A stretch of 64,000 nt of DNA from Myxococcus stipitatus. GTDB taxonomy: Bacteria; Myxococcota; Myxococcia; Myxococcales; Myxococcaceae. The translations under genes and the position numbers were made by a program. A model generated the notes under the pieces. It saw nothing but the letters and a program-made list of their open reading frames with translations, did no database searches and had not been told where the DNA came from. Positions 25,572 to 34,241 of the stretch are shown piece after piece (position 1 is the stretch's first letter; each line of letters begins with the position of its first letter). Where the stretch lies: positions 124,001 to 188,000 of the forward strand of contig NZ_JAKCFI010000008.1 of NCBI RefSeq assembly GCF_021412625.1. Direction: 5' to 3'.

Positions 25572-26618
25572 ATGTCCTTCCCTGCCCTGGTCCGGGGCGC
25601 CGCCCTCGCCCTCGCGCTCGCCGCGCTCGCCTCGTGCCGCATCGAGTCCGCGGCGCCATCCTCGGACGTCGCCGCCACGCACGAGGGCACGCCGTCCGGC
25701 GAGGTCTGGGTCTACACGTCCATGTACCAGCACGTGCTGGACGCGCTGGAGCCGCTGTTGAAAGAGCGGCTGCCCGGCGTCACGGTGCGCTGGTACCAGG
25801 CGGGCAGCGAGAAGGTGGCCAGCCGCCTGGACGCGGAGCGCGCCGCGGGCGCCGTGCGCGCGGACATCCTCGCCGCGTCGGACCCGTTCCTCGTCGAGCG
25901 GCTCGCGAGGGCGGGCGACTTCCTGCCCTACGCCTCGCCGCACGTGCTGCGCGCGCCGCGCTCGCTCGTGGACCTGGACGCGCGCTTCGCGGCCATCCGT
26001 GTGTCCACCATGGTGCTCGTCCACCGCGAGGACTCCGCGCCGCCGCCCACGTCCTTCGCCGCGCTGGTGGACGGCAGCTGGAAGGGCCGGGTGGCCATTG
26101 GAGACCCTCTCACCTCGGGCACGGCCTTCACCTGGGCGGTGTTCTGTCACGCGCGCCACGGCGACGCCTGCTTCACCGGCCTGCGGGAGCGGGGCGCCAT
26201 CGTCGCGGGCGGCAACGCGGCGGTGCTGCAGAAGGTGGAGAGCGGCGAGGCGGACGCGGGCGTGCTGCTGTTGGAGAACGCGCTCACGGCGCGGGCGCGG
26301 GGCAGTCGGCTCCAGGTCGTGTGGCCCACGGACGGCGCCGTCACCATCCCCGGCCCGGTGGCCCTCTTCAAGTCGACGCCCAACCCCGTCGCGGCGAAGG
26401 CCGTGGTGGACGTGCTGCTGTCGCCCGAGGGCCAGCGCCTCATCGTCGAGAAGGGCGACATGAACGCGGTGGACCCGAGGCTCGACGGCCCCCGGGGAGG
26501 CCCGGGCGTGGAGGCGCTGCTCGAGCGCGCGCAACCCTGGACACCCGCGCTCCTCGAACAGGGGCTCACGCGAGGCGGCGCGCTCAAGGAAGCCTTCAGC
26601 CGGGCCTTCTCGCGATGA
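25572..26618 (+). CDS. Iron-type ABC importer, substrate-binding lipoprotein
   Basis: The 348-residue product has a signal peptide ending AALASC (lipidation at Cys22) and the fold of group 6 binding proteins of the FbpA/AfuA ferric-iron type. Family stretches are VWVYTSMYQHVLDALEPLL at the N-terminus, LAASDPFLVERLA, and TSGTAFTWAVF then VLLLENAL, which form the hinge and pocket. It overlaps the permease gene by four bases (ATGA). The ligand could be Fe(III) or another small compound; the pocket tyrosines of FbpA cannot be placed with certainty from sequence alone. Confidence 0.85.
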   Translation: MSFPALVRGAALALALAALASCRIESAAPSSDVAATHEGTPSGEVWVYTSMYQHVLDALEPLLKERLPGVTVRWYQAGSEKVASRLDAERAAGAVRADILAASDPFLVERLARAGDFLPYASPHVLRAPRSLVDLDARFAAIRVSTMVLVHREDSAPPPTSFAALVDGSWKGRVAIGDPLTSGTAFTWAVFCHARHGDACFTGLRERGAIVAGGNAAVLQKVESGEADAGVLLLENALTARARGSRLQVVWPTDGAVTIPGPVALFKSTPNPVAAKAVVDVLLSPEGQRLIVEKGDMNAVDPRLDGPRGGPGVEALLERAQPWTPALLEQGLTRGGALKEAFSRAFSR

Positions 26619-28285
26619 GCGCCTCCACCGCCAGGACGCCGCTGCGCTGGGTGGCGTTGTCCGCGTGGCTCGCGCCGCTGATGGCCTTCGCGGTGGGGCC
26701 CGTCGTCCTCCTGCTCGCGCGGGGGTTGGGGGCCGCGGAGGCGATGGAGGGACTGGCGGCGGAGGCGGGGGCGTTGGTGAACACGCTGGTCGTCTCCACC
26801 GGCGCGGCGGCGCTGGCGCTGGCGTTGGGCGCGCCGCTGGCGCTCCTGCTGTTCCGCACGGACCTGCCGTGGCGCCGGGTCTACGCGGCGCTGTTCACCC
26901 TGCCCTCGGCCATCCCCGCCTTCATCTGGGGCATGGGCTGGCTGTCCCTGGCCAGTCCTCGCGCGGGCTACCTCAACCGCCTGCTCGGCGAAGGGACGCT
27001 CGACATCCACGGCCCGGTGGGAATCGCCTTCGTGGAGGGGCTGTCCGGGCTGCCGCTGGTGCTGCTCGCCGGAGGCGCGGCGCTGCGGCGCGTGGACCCC
27101 GCGCTGGAGGAGGCCGCGCGCGTGTGTGGCGCCTCGCCCGCCCGGGCGCTCCTGACGACCACGCTGCCCCTGGCGCTCCCGTCGCTATTGTCCGGGGCGG
27201 TGATGGTGTTCCTCATGACGGCGTCCTCGTTCGGCGTGCCGTACCTGCTGGGCGTGTCCGCGTCTCCCCCCACGCGGGTGCTGACGACGCGCATCTACGA
27301 GCTGGTCCTGCGCGCGGACGAGGGGCTCGCGCGCGCGTCGGCGCTGGCGCTCGTGCTGCTCCTGCTCACGCCGGTGGCGCTGCTGGCGACGTGGGCCCTG
27401 GGACGTTCGGGGCGCGTGCGGCTGAGCGCGGGCAAGGGGCTGGGTTCGCGGCCCTTCGCGCTGGGGCGGGCGCGGGCATGGGCGAGCGGGGCCGTGGGGC
27501 TGGGCTGCGCGGTGTTCGTGCTGCTGCCCCTGGCGGCCCTGCTGCTCACGTCGCTCCAGCGCGGCTTCGGCGCGAGGCTGGCGTGGGAGGAACTGACGCT
27601 CTCGCACTGGTCCGGCGTGCTGTGGGAGCCGCGCACGCTGCGCGCCACGGGGCTGAGCCTGCTGCTCGCCACGGGGGCCGGGGCGCTGGTGTGCGCGCTG
27701 GGACTGGCGGCGGCGCTGCTCCAGCGGGCCTTCCGGCGCCTGGGCGCGGGCGTGGAGGCGCTGGCGGTGTGGCCCTACGCCGTGCCCGGCACGGTGCTGG
27801 CGCTGGCGCTGCTGCTGGCCTTCTCCCGGGACTGGCGCTTCATCCTCGTGGAGCGCGTGGCCTTCGTGCTGGCGCTGGCGCACACGCCGTGGCTGCTGCT
27901 CGTCGCCTACGCGGGGAAGTACCTGGCGCTGGGCACGCGCAACGGCGCGGAGGCGCTGGCGCAGCTCGACCCGTCGCTGGCGGAGGCGGCGCGGGTGAGC
28001 GGCGCGGGGCCGGCGCGGGCCTTCCGGGACGCGACGCTGCCCCTGCTGCGCCCCGCGCTGCTGGCGGCCTTCGTGCTGACGTTCCTGGCATGCGCGACGG
28101 AAATCACGATGTCCGTGCTGCTGGTGCCGGCGGGTTCGGAGGTGCTGGGCAAGCTGCTCTTCGACCTCCAGAGCTACGCGGACCCGGCGGCGGCGGCGGT
28201 GCTGGCGTGCGCGTTCGTCGCGCTGGTGGTCGCAGGTCAGGTGGTGCTCGCGCTGCTGGGGCGGCGCGCGGCGGAGGCGCGGTGA
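26615..28285 (+). CDS. Iron-type ABC importer, fused double permease
   Basis: The 556-residue integral membrane protein has about twelve helices in two homologous halves, as in FbpB/AfuB. Each half has its own ATPase-coupling loop: EEAARVCGASPARALLTTTLPLALP near residue 165 and AEAARVSGAGPARAFRDATLPLLRP near residue 460. The duplication explains its length, about twice that of a single-unit permease. Its start overlaps the stop of the binding-protein gene and its stop overlaps the ATPase start (TGATG), so the three genes are translationally coupled. Confidence 0.9.
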   Translation: MSASTARTPLRWVALSAWLAPLMAFAVGPVVLLLARGLGAAEAMEGLAAEAGALVNTLVVSTGAAALALALGAPLALLLFRTDLPWRRVYAALFTLPSAIPAFIWGMGWLSLASPRAGYLNRLLGEGTLDIHGPVGIAFVEGLSGLPLVLLAGGAALRRVDPALEEAARVCGASPARALLTTTLPLALPSLLSGAVMVFLMTASSFGVPYLLGVSASPPTRVLTTRIYELVLRADEGLARASALALVLLLLTPVALLATWALGRSGRVRLSAGKGLGSRPFALGRARAWASGAVGLGCAVFVLLPLAALLLTSLQRGFGARLAWEELTLSHWSGVLWEPRTLRATGLSLLLATGAGALVCALGLAAALLQRAFRRLGAGVEALAVWPYAVPGTVLALALLLAFSRDWRFILVERVAFVLALAHTPWLLLVAYAGKYLALGTRNGAEALAQLDPSLAEAARVSGAGPARAFRDATLPLLRPALLAAFVLTFLACATEITMSVLLVPAGSEVLGKLLFDLQSYADPAAAAVLACAFVALVVAGQVVLALLGRRAAEAR

Positions 28286-29319
28286 TGGCGTCCATCTCCC
28301 TCGAGGGGTTGTCCAAGTCCTATGGCGCCACGCCGGTGGTGCGCGGCCTGAGCCTGGAGGTGCGCGAGGGCGAGTTCGTCTCGCTGCTGGGCCCCTCGGG
28401 CTGCGGCAAGACGACGACGCTGCGAATGCTCGCGGGCCTCGAACACCCGGACGCGGGCGTCATCCGCATCGGCGGGGAGACGGTGGCCGGCCCCGGCCTC
28501 CGCGTGCCGCCCGAGAAGCGCGGGCTGGGCATGGTGTTCCAGAGCTACGCCGTGTGGCCGCACCGCACGGTGGAGCAGAACGTCGCGTACCCGCTGACGC
28601 TGCGTCGCCTGCCACGGTCGGAGGTGGCCGCGCGCGTCCAGGAGGCGCTGCGGTGGGTGCGCCTGGAGGGGCTGGCGACGCGCGAGCCGCACGCGCTGTC
28701 GGGCGGGCAGCTCCAGCGCGTGGCCCTGGCGCGGGCCCTGGTCGCCGGGCCCCGCGTGCTGCTGCTCGACGAGCCCCTGTCCAACCTGGACGCGGCGCTG
28801 CGGGAGGAGCTGCGCGCGGAGCTCGCCGCGCTGCGCGCGCGGCTGGGCACCACCATGGTCTTCGTCACGCACGACCAGGGCGAGGCGCTCGCGCTGTCGG
28901 ACCGCATCGCGGTGCTCAACCGGGGCGTCATCGAGCAGGTGGCCACCCCCGAGGCGCTGTACCACGAGCCCGCCACGCCCTTCGTCGCGGGCTTCGTCGG
29001 CGGGGCGAACGTCCTCGTCGGCCAGGTGGGCGGCGGCGCCTTCTACACGCCCGGAGGCACCCGCTTCGCCCTGCCCCCGGAGACACGCGGGGGCGACGGA
29101 CCGGCCACCCTGGTGGTCCGCCCGGAGGACATCGAGCTGGGCGGCGACGACGGCACGCCGCTGCCGCTCTCCGCGCGCCTGTTCCTCGGCCACGCCGCCG
29201 AGTACCGCTTCCCCGTCGACGGCACCCTGCTGCGCGCGGTGGGCCCCCGGGTCGAGACCCGCGCCGGCCAGACACTCCACGTCGGGCTCCGGAAGGCTCG
29301 CTTGTTTCACTCGCCTTAG
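28285..29319 (+). CDS. Iron-type ABC importer, ATP-binding subunit
   Basis: The 344-residue cytosolic subunit has Walker A GPSGCGKTT near residue 37, the Q-loop in VFQSYAVWPH, the signature ALSGGQLQR near 133, Walker B VLLLDEPLSNLD near 152 and the H-loop VFVTHDQGEA. A C-terminal TOBE-like regulatory domain (about 240-344) includes TLVVRPEDIELG. This organisation is that of the FbpC/PotA/MalK class. It is the last gene of the importer operon, and a hairpin with a U-tract follows at 29335. Confidence 0.93.
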   Translation: MASISLEGLSKSYGATPVVRGLSLEVREGEFVSLLGPSGCGKTTTLRMLAGLEHPDAGVIRIGGETVAGPGLRVPPEKRGLGMVFQSYAVWPHRTVEQNVAYPLTLRRLPRSEVAARVQEALRWVRLEGLATREPHALSGGQLQRVALARALVAGPRVLLLDEPLSNLDAALREELRAELAALRARLGTTMVFVTHDQGEALALSDRIAVLNRGVIEQVATPEALYHEPATPFVAGFVGGANVLVGQVGGGAFYTPGGTRFALPPETRGGDGPATLVVRPEDIELGGDDGTPLPLSARLFLGHAAEYRFPVDGTLLRAVGPRVETRAGQTLHVGLRKARLFHSP

Positions 29320-29334
29320 ATGTCTTTCCCGCTC

Positions 29335-29361
29335 CCAGGGGAGAGGGCCCTGGATTGTTTT
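29335..29361 (+). terminator. Terminator of the ABC importer operon
   Basis: CCAGGG and CCCTGG form a 6-bp stem around a 7-base loop, followed by ATTGTTTT. It begins 16 bases past the ATPase stop codon. Confidence 0.65.
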
Positions 29362-29425
29362 CGACTCATTGCCGGGGAAGGCGGACCCGGAAGACGATTC
29401 CGGCTCCCCCGACTCAGGAGTCTCC

Positions 29426-29839
29426 GTGTCTCGTTTCTCCTCATGGCTCGTGTTGCTCGTGCTGCCCCTGGCCCTGACGGCCTGCACCGAGGACGATGTC
29501 TGCACCCAGCTGTCCACCTGTTCGGCGTGCGCGAGCGAGTACGTCTCCAACGCGTGCAAGTGGTGCCCCTCCGACAGCACCTGCTCCGCGTATGGCGAGG
29601 ACAGCGTGTGTGGCTATTCCGAGCTGACGGATGACGTGGACGAGTGCGGCGGGACGTCGAGCGCGTGCAATTCGCCCTACTCCGGGCCGACGGCGGACCC
29701 GCAGTCCTCCAGCTTCTGCCAGGCCGCGTACCACTACGGCTGCCAGGGGCAGGCGTCGCAGCGTGACGCCAACTGCCGCGTCTACGCGCAGTTCGAGGCG
29801 GACAACCCGGGCATGCCGTCCTGCCCGTACTGCCCCTGA
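29426..29839 (+). CDS. Small Cys-rich lipoprotein
   Basis: The 137-residue product starts at GTG 29426, behind CAGGAG at a good distance, and has a signal peptide VSRFSSWLVLLVLPLALTAC with lipidation at the final Cys. The mature part has at least twelve cysteines (CTQLSTCSACASE, ACKWCPSDSTCSA, MPSCPYCP), suggesting a disulfide-stabilised extracellular domain. The CxxC-rich pattern CSACxxx..CKWCPSDxTC resembles plexin/PSI-like repeats, but this is only an impression. The function is unknown. Confidence 0.75.
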   Translation: MSRFSSWLVLLVLPLALTACTEDDVCTQLSTCSACASEYVSNACKWCPSDSTCSAYGEDSVCGYSELTDDVDECGGTSSACNSPYSGPTADPQSSSFCQAAYHYGCQGQASQRDANCRVYAQFEADNPGMPSCPYCP

Positions 29840-30066
29840 AGCGCCTCGCCGCGCCGCTCGACCGCGGTGCCCGCGTCACGCCACGCGGGCCGCGCCCTCG
29901 CGCCTGGGGGGGCGCCAAAGCCCTCCTGGAGCGGTTCGCCCGCCAGGGCCGACCACCCAACCACCGCGACCAGCGTCTCGGCCCCGCCGCGCCGGACCTG
30001 TCAGACCGGACCATTACCGTTGCGTCCATGGGCGCTTCCTCGGTGGGAGGCCCTGGGAGTACGGAA

Positions 30067-30357
30067 ATGCGTGCGGTTCTCTGGATGCCATGTCTGCTGC
30101 TCATCGTCACGGGTTGCGCGACGACCTCGTCCGCGACCGCGTCGGCGGAGCGTTCCTTCGACGAGTCCTCGTCCGACACGGCCTCCCTCCCCACCCCGGT
30201 CGCGGGTCCGGAAGAGGTCGAGCAGCGCTACCGCCGCCGTGACATCCGCTCCGGCGCGCCCAAGACGGACGCCAACGCCGTGCGCCACCGCACGCCCGGC
30301 GATGCCCATGCGGGCACCGAGCGCTCCCGTCGGATGCCCGTCGACGCGCTGGAGTAG
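30067..30357 (+). CDS. Small lipoprotein with charged disordered mature part
   Basis: The 96-residue product has a lipoprotein signal MRAVLWMPCLLLIVTGC followed by a Ser/Thr/Ala-rich segment and then a strongly charged tail (EQRYRRRDIRSG, GTERSRRMP). No domain is recognised and the mature part is probably disordered. GGAG lies about 9 bases before the ATG. The gene-free 226 bp upstream shows no other feature. It converges on the amidohydrolase gene. The function is unknown. Confidence 0.65.
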   Translation: MRAVLWMPCLLLIVTGCATTSSATASAERSFDESSSDTASLPTPVAGPEEVEQRYRRRDIRSGAPKTDANAVRHRTPGDAHAGTERSRRMPVDALE

Positions 30358-30374
30358 TCGCGCGGGGACCCCGC

Positions 30375-31703
30375 TCAGCGCGCGACGCTCGGCGTGGCGC
30401 CCGCGTCGTGGCGGTGGATGACGCCCTCCTTCATCACGAAGAAGACGGCCTCCGTCTTCCGGATGTCCTGGAGCGGGTTGCCCGGCACGGCCACCACGTC
30501 CGCCAGCTTCCCCGGCTCGAGGGTACCCAGGGACGCGGACACGCCCAGCAGCTCCGCCGTGTTCACCGTCGCCGCGCGCAGCGCCTCCACCGGGGACAGC
30601 CCCGCCTCCACCAGCAGCGCGAACTCGCCCGCGTTGCGGCCGTGCGTGAAGACGCCCGCGTCCGTGCCGAAGGCGATGCGCACCCCGCGCGCCAGCGCCT
30701 TCTTCAGCGCCTGCCGGCGGGCCTCCTGCACCGCGCGAATCTTGCGGACGTTGTCCTCCGGGAGCTGGCCCTTGTCCGCGCGCTCCTTCACGCCCTGGAA
30801 GGCCATGCACGTGGGCACGAACCAGGTGCCCTTCTGCTTCATCAGGTCGAGCGCCTCGTCGCTCAGGAACGAGCCGTGCTCGATGGAGTCCACCCCGGCG
30901 CGGATGGCCCGCAGGGCGCCCTCCGCGCCGTGGGCGTGCGCGGCCACCCTGCGCTTGCGCGCGTGGGCCTCGTCGACGATGGCGTCCAGCTCCGCCTGGG
31001 TGAGCTGCGGCGAATCCACGTCCGCGTTCAGGCTCAGCACGCCGCCGGTGGCGCACACCTTGATGAGGTCCGCGCCATACTTCACGCGCTCGCGCACCTT
31101 GGCCCGCAGCGCGTCCGCGCCGTCCGCCACGCCCACGCCCGTCTCGTCCGCCAGCAGGCCCTTGCGCCAGGAGTTGCCCGCGTCGCAGTGGCCGCCCGTG
31201 GTGCCCAGCGCGGCGGTGGCGGTGAGGATGCGCGGCCCCACCACCAGCCCGCGGCGGATGGCGTTGCGCAGCCCCAGGTCGATGTCGTCCGCCCCGCCCA
31301 GGTCGCGCACCGTGGTGAAGCCCGCCATCAGCGTCACCCGCGCGCGCGGCAGCGCCTCCAGCGTGCGCTCCGGGATGGTGCGCTGGAAGGAGTCGATGAG
31401 GTCCTGGCGCCAGTCGTCCCCCGACTCGCCCGTCAGGTGCGTGTGCGCGTCCATGAAGCCGGGCAGCAGCGTGGCGTCGCCCAGGTCCACCACGCGCGCG
31501 CCCTCCGGCGCCTTCGCCCCCGGGCCCACCGCCGCCACCTTGTCGCCCGTCACCACCACCATGCCCGGGGTGACGAGCCTGCCCGCCTTCGCGTCGAACA
31601 GGCGCGCGGCCTTGAGGACGTAGGAGTCGGGGACGGGCGCCGCCGAAGCGGACAGGCCCACGGAGAGGAGACAGCCCAGCGCGAGGTGTCGCATGCCGTG
31701 CAT
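30375..31703 (-). CDS. Secreted amidohydrolase (prolidase/imidazolonepropionase-like)
   Basis: The 442-residue product has a signal peptide ending SASA and a metal-dependent amidohydrolase fold. Motifs are LLPGFMDAHTHLTG (HxH metal ligands, near residue 85), IKVCATGGVLS with the likely bridging Lys, RRVAAHAHGAEG (metal His), DSIEHGSFLS and FGTDAGVFTHG (metal Asp). This set matches the secreted amidohydrolases that act on Xaa-Pro or similar dipeptides, though the substrate is uncertain. The ATG at 31703 is used; a second ATG nine bases downstream would give an equally good signal peptide. Confidence 0.88.
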   Translation of the reverse strand: MHGMRHLALGCLLSVGLSASAAPVPDSYVLKAARLFDAKAGRLVTPGMVVVTGDKVAAVGPGAKAPEGARVVDLGDATLLPGFMDAHTHLTGESGDDWRQDLIDSFQRTIPERTLEALPRARVTLMAGFTTVRDLGGADDIDLGLRNAIRRGLVVGPRILTATAALGTTGGHCDAGNSWRKGLLADETGVGVADGADALRAKVRERVKYGADLIKVCATGGVLSLNADVDSPQLTQAELDAIVDEAHARKRRVAAHAHGAEGALRAIRAGVDSIEHGSFLSDEALDLMKQKGTWFVPTCMAFQGVKERADKGQLPEDNVRKIRAVQEARRQALKKALARGVRIAFGTDAGVFTHGRNAGEFALLVEAGLSPVEALRAATVNTAELLGVSASLGTLEPGKLADVVAVPGNPLQDIRKTEAVFFVMKEGVIHRHDAGATPSVAR

Positions 31704-31783
31704 TGCCGCGCGCCGCCCCCGCGCGAGTCAAGCCACCCACCCTGGCGGCGAAGCGCCCGCGCACGCGCCGAGCGCGCCGGGCC

Positions 31784-32386
31784 TCACGGCTGGACGGCCG
31801 GGTCCGGCCCCAGGTCTCGCAGCGTGAAGCGATACGTCCCCACCGACCCGGCGCCCGTCACCTCGATGAACCAGACCCCCGAGCGGTCCGGCGTGAAGCG
31901 CCAGAGGTCCATCCGGCCGTGCCACAGCAGCGCGTCCACCTGCTGCCCCTCCGGAGTCAACAGCCGCACGTCGCAGAAGGGCAGCGACAGGCCCTCGCAG
32001 AGGAAGACATAGGTGTGCCCCGCCTGGGCCTCCTCGAACACGAACAGGTCGAAGTCCTCGATGCCCTGGGCCTCCGCGTTGATGCGCGCGTCCTGGAAGG
32101 GCGCGTCGAGCACCAGCGGCGTGGCCTGGCCCGGCGAGCCGCCATGGTCGTCCGCCACGGTGTAGCGGGCCACCTTGCAGTCCACGCCGGCCGCTCGCTC
32201 CCACGGGCCACAGCGACACATGGGCTGGCCGGCGTTGGAGACGCAGGTGCCGGCGCTGCACGAGAAGCCCTCGCAGACGCGCGCCTCGTCCGGCATCCCG
32301 AGCGAGGCGCCACACCCCGCGCCGACGAGGAGCAGGCACGCGGCCAGCGGCCACCACGGCCCAGGCGCGGATGACGAGCGGAGCAT
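31784..32386 (-). CDS. Lipoprotein with EGF-like Cys segment and PPC-like domain
   Basis: The 200-residue product has a signal peptide ending LLVGAGC. Residues about 36-75 hold a cluster of cysteines, CEGFSCSAGTCVSNAGQPMCRC, typical of short EGF-like modules in myxobacterial surface proteins. The remaining domain (about 75-195) ends WFIEVTGAGSVGTYRFTLRDLG, which resembles bacterial pre-peptidase C-terminal (PPC) beta-sandwiches. GGGAGGG precedes the ATG. It lies on the same strand as the amidohydrolase, 80 bp upstream of it. Confidence 0.75.
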   Translation of the reverse strand: MLRSSSAPGPWWPLAACLLLVGAGCGASLGMPDEARVCEGFSCSAGTCVSNAGQPMCRCGPWERAAGVDCKVARYTVADDHGGSPGQATPLVLDAPFQDARINAEAQGIEDFDLFVFEEAQAGHTYVFLCEGLSLPFCDVRLLTPEGQQVDALLWHGRMDLWRFTPDRSGVWFIEVTGAGSVGTYRFTLRDLGPDPAVQP

Positions 32387-32505
32387 GCGAACCCTCCCGT
32401 TGCCAGGGAGGAGTAGGAATGCCCCGCCGCCCCGCCAACCCGGGGCCCGCGCACGCCATGTGCCATGTCACGTGGCGCACAGGCGCGCCCAGGCGGCGGA
32501 GCGCG

Positions 32506-33948
32506 CTACACCTGACGCAGCTTCCAGCCGCCCCGCCGGAAGAGGACCCCGGAGATGAGGGTGAGCACGGAGAACGACACCGAGAGCGAGAGGAACACGC
32601 CAGAGGGCCCCATCCCCAGGGGCCCCGACAACAGCCACGCCAGCGGCATCTCCAGCACCCAGGCGCAGAAGATGTTGATGAGCGTGGGCGTGGTGGTGTC
32701 CCCGGCGCCGTTGAAGGACTGCGTCAGCACCATGCCATAGGCGTAGAAGAGGAAGCTGACGCTGATGATGCGCAGCGCGTGCGCGGCGTGGTCCACCACC
32801 ACCGGCTCGTCGGTGAAGGTGCCCACCAGCGGCGTGGCGAAGAGGAAGAACAGCACCCCCACCGTCCCCAGGAAGATGGCGTTGATGTGCCCCGCGGTCC
32901 ACACCGCGCGCTCGCCCCGCTCCGGCTGCCTGGCCCCCAGGCTCTGCCCCACCAGCGTGGCCGCCGCGCTCGCCAGGCCCCACGACGGCAGGAGCGCGAA
33001 GAGCACGATGCGCATGGCGATGGTGTAGCCCGCGACCGCCGTGCTCCCGAAGGTGGCGACGATGCGCGACAGCACCACCCAGCTCGTCGTGCTCACCAGC
33101 GACTGGAGCGTGCCCGCGCCGGACAGGCGGAGCATCGCCAGCATCGTCCCCGGCTCCAGGCGCACGTGCTCGCGCCGGATGCGCAGCCGCCCCCGTCCCC
33201 GCGTCAGGAGGTAGAGCTGGTACACCACCCCGCAGCCCCGGCACGTGGTGGTGGCCACCGCGGCGCCCATCACGCCCAGCTCGGGGAACGGCCCCACGCC
33301 GAAGATGAGCAGGGGCGCCAGGACGATGTTGATGGCGTTGGCCAACCACAGCACCCGCATGGCGATGGCCGCGTCCCCCGCGCCCCGGAAGATGGCGTTG
33401 ATGAGGAACAGCAGCACCACGCTGCCCACGCCGCCGAGCATCACCTGCGTGTAGCCGATGCCATGCTCCAGCACCCACGGCGAGGCGCCCATCAGCGACA
33501 TCAGGGGCCGGGCGAGCAGGAGGCCGCCCAGGCCCAGCGGCACCGCCACCAGCACGCCCAGGCCAATCGCCTGCACCGCCGTGCGCGCCGCGCGCTCCGG
33601 GTCCTTCTCTCCGACGCGCCGCGCCACCAGCGCGGTGGCGCCGATGCTCAGCCCCGCGGCGCCGGCGTAGACGATGGTGAGCAGCGATTCGGTCAACCCC
33701 ACCGTCGCCACCGCGTCCGCGCCCAGCCGGCCCACGAAGAAGACGTCCACCACGGCGAAGATGGACTCCATCACCATCTCCAGCACCATGGGGACGGCGA
33801 GCAGGAAGATGGCCCGCCGCACCGGGAGCCCCGTCAGGTCCCGCTCGGTGCCGTGCAGGGCCTCCTTCAACGACGCCCAGAACCCCTCCGACGACTCGCC
33901 CTGCCCGCCTGGCGAGGGTTGCGACCCCGCCATGGATGAATCCGACAT
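32506..33948 (-). CDS. MATE-family multidrug/toxin efflux transporter
   Basis: The 480-residue protein has about twelve membrane helices in two similar halves, as in MATE exporters that expel cationic compounds using a Na+ or H+ gradient. The first half has PMVLEMVMESIFAVVDVFFVGRLGADAVATVGLTES and the second TLQSLVSTTSWVVLSRIVATFGSTAVAGYTIAMR, both characteristic. The N-terminal 45 residues are hydrophilic. I chose ATG 33948 because GGAGGC lies 6 bases upstream. It is divergent from the double beta-helix gene across about 290 bp with no other feature seen. Confidence 0.92.
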   Translation of the reverse strand: MSDSSMAGSQPSPGGQGESSEGFWASLKEALHGTERDLTGLPVRRAIFLLAVPMVLEMVMESIFAVVDVFFVGRLGADAVATVGLTESLLTIVYAGAAGLSIGATALVARRVGEKDPERAARTAVQAIGLGVLVAVPLGLGGLLLARPLMSLMGASPWVLEHGIGYTQVMLGGVGSVVLLFLINAIFRGAGDAAIAMRVLWLANAINIVLAPLLIFGVGPFPELGVMGAAVATTTCRGCGVVYQLYLLTRGRGRLRIRREHVRLEPGTMLAMLRLSGAGTLQSLVSTTSWVVLSRIVATFGSTAVAGYTIAMRIVLFALLPSWGLASAAATLVGQSLGARQPERGERAVWTAGHINAIFLGTVGVLFFLFATPLVGTFTDEPVVVDHAAHALRIISVSFLFYAYGMVLTQSFNGAGDTTTPTLINIFCAWVLEMPLAWLLSGPLGMGPSGVFLSLSVSFSVLTLISGVLFRRGGWKLRQV

Positions 33949-34241
33949 CGAGAGCCTCCATGCCCCCTTCGCGCCCTGGACCTTGTGGCAGGAAGGTGCG
34001 GCGACGTCCAGGGACGCCACGCGCGCCAGGTCCTGACCCGGAGGCGCCACCGCCCGCCCAGCGACCGGACGGGCGGGCGCGAGCGGGCGCCTCGTCCTGG
34101 GCTGCGACGCAGTCATGACTGGACGACGACTCGCCGCACCGGGGACGCAGCCCTCCGGGGTGGCCCGTCCTCGCGCGAACAGCGTGTGGCGCCGCCGGGC
34201 CGTCCGCGCGCCGAGGCATTCGGTATAGGGTCCGCGACCGC

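Noticed and set aside
22577..25690. 1037-codon open frame antisense to the beta-helix/cytochrome operon
   Set aside because: Its product is a low-complexity Arg/Val/His/Leu shadow with no recognisable motif, while both plus-strand genes have signal peptides, family motifs and good ribosome-binding sites.
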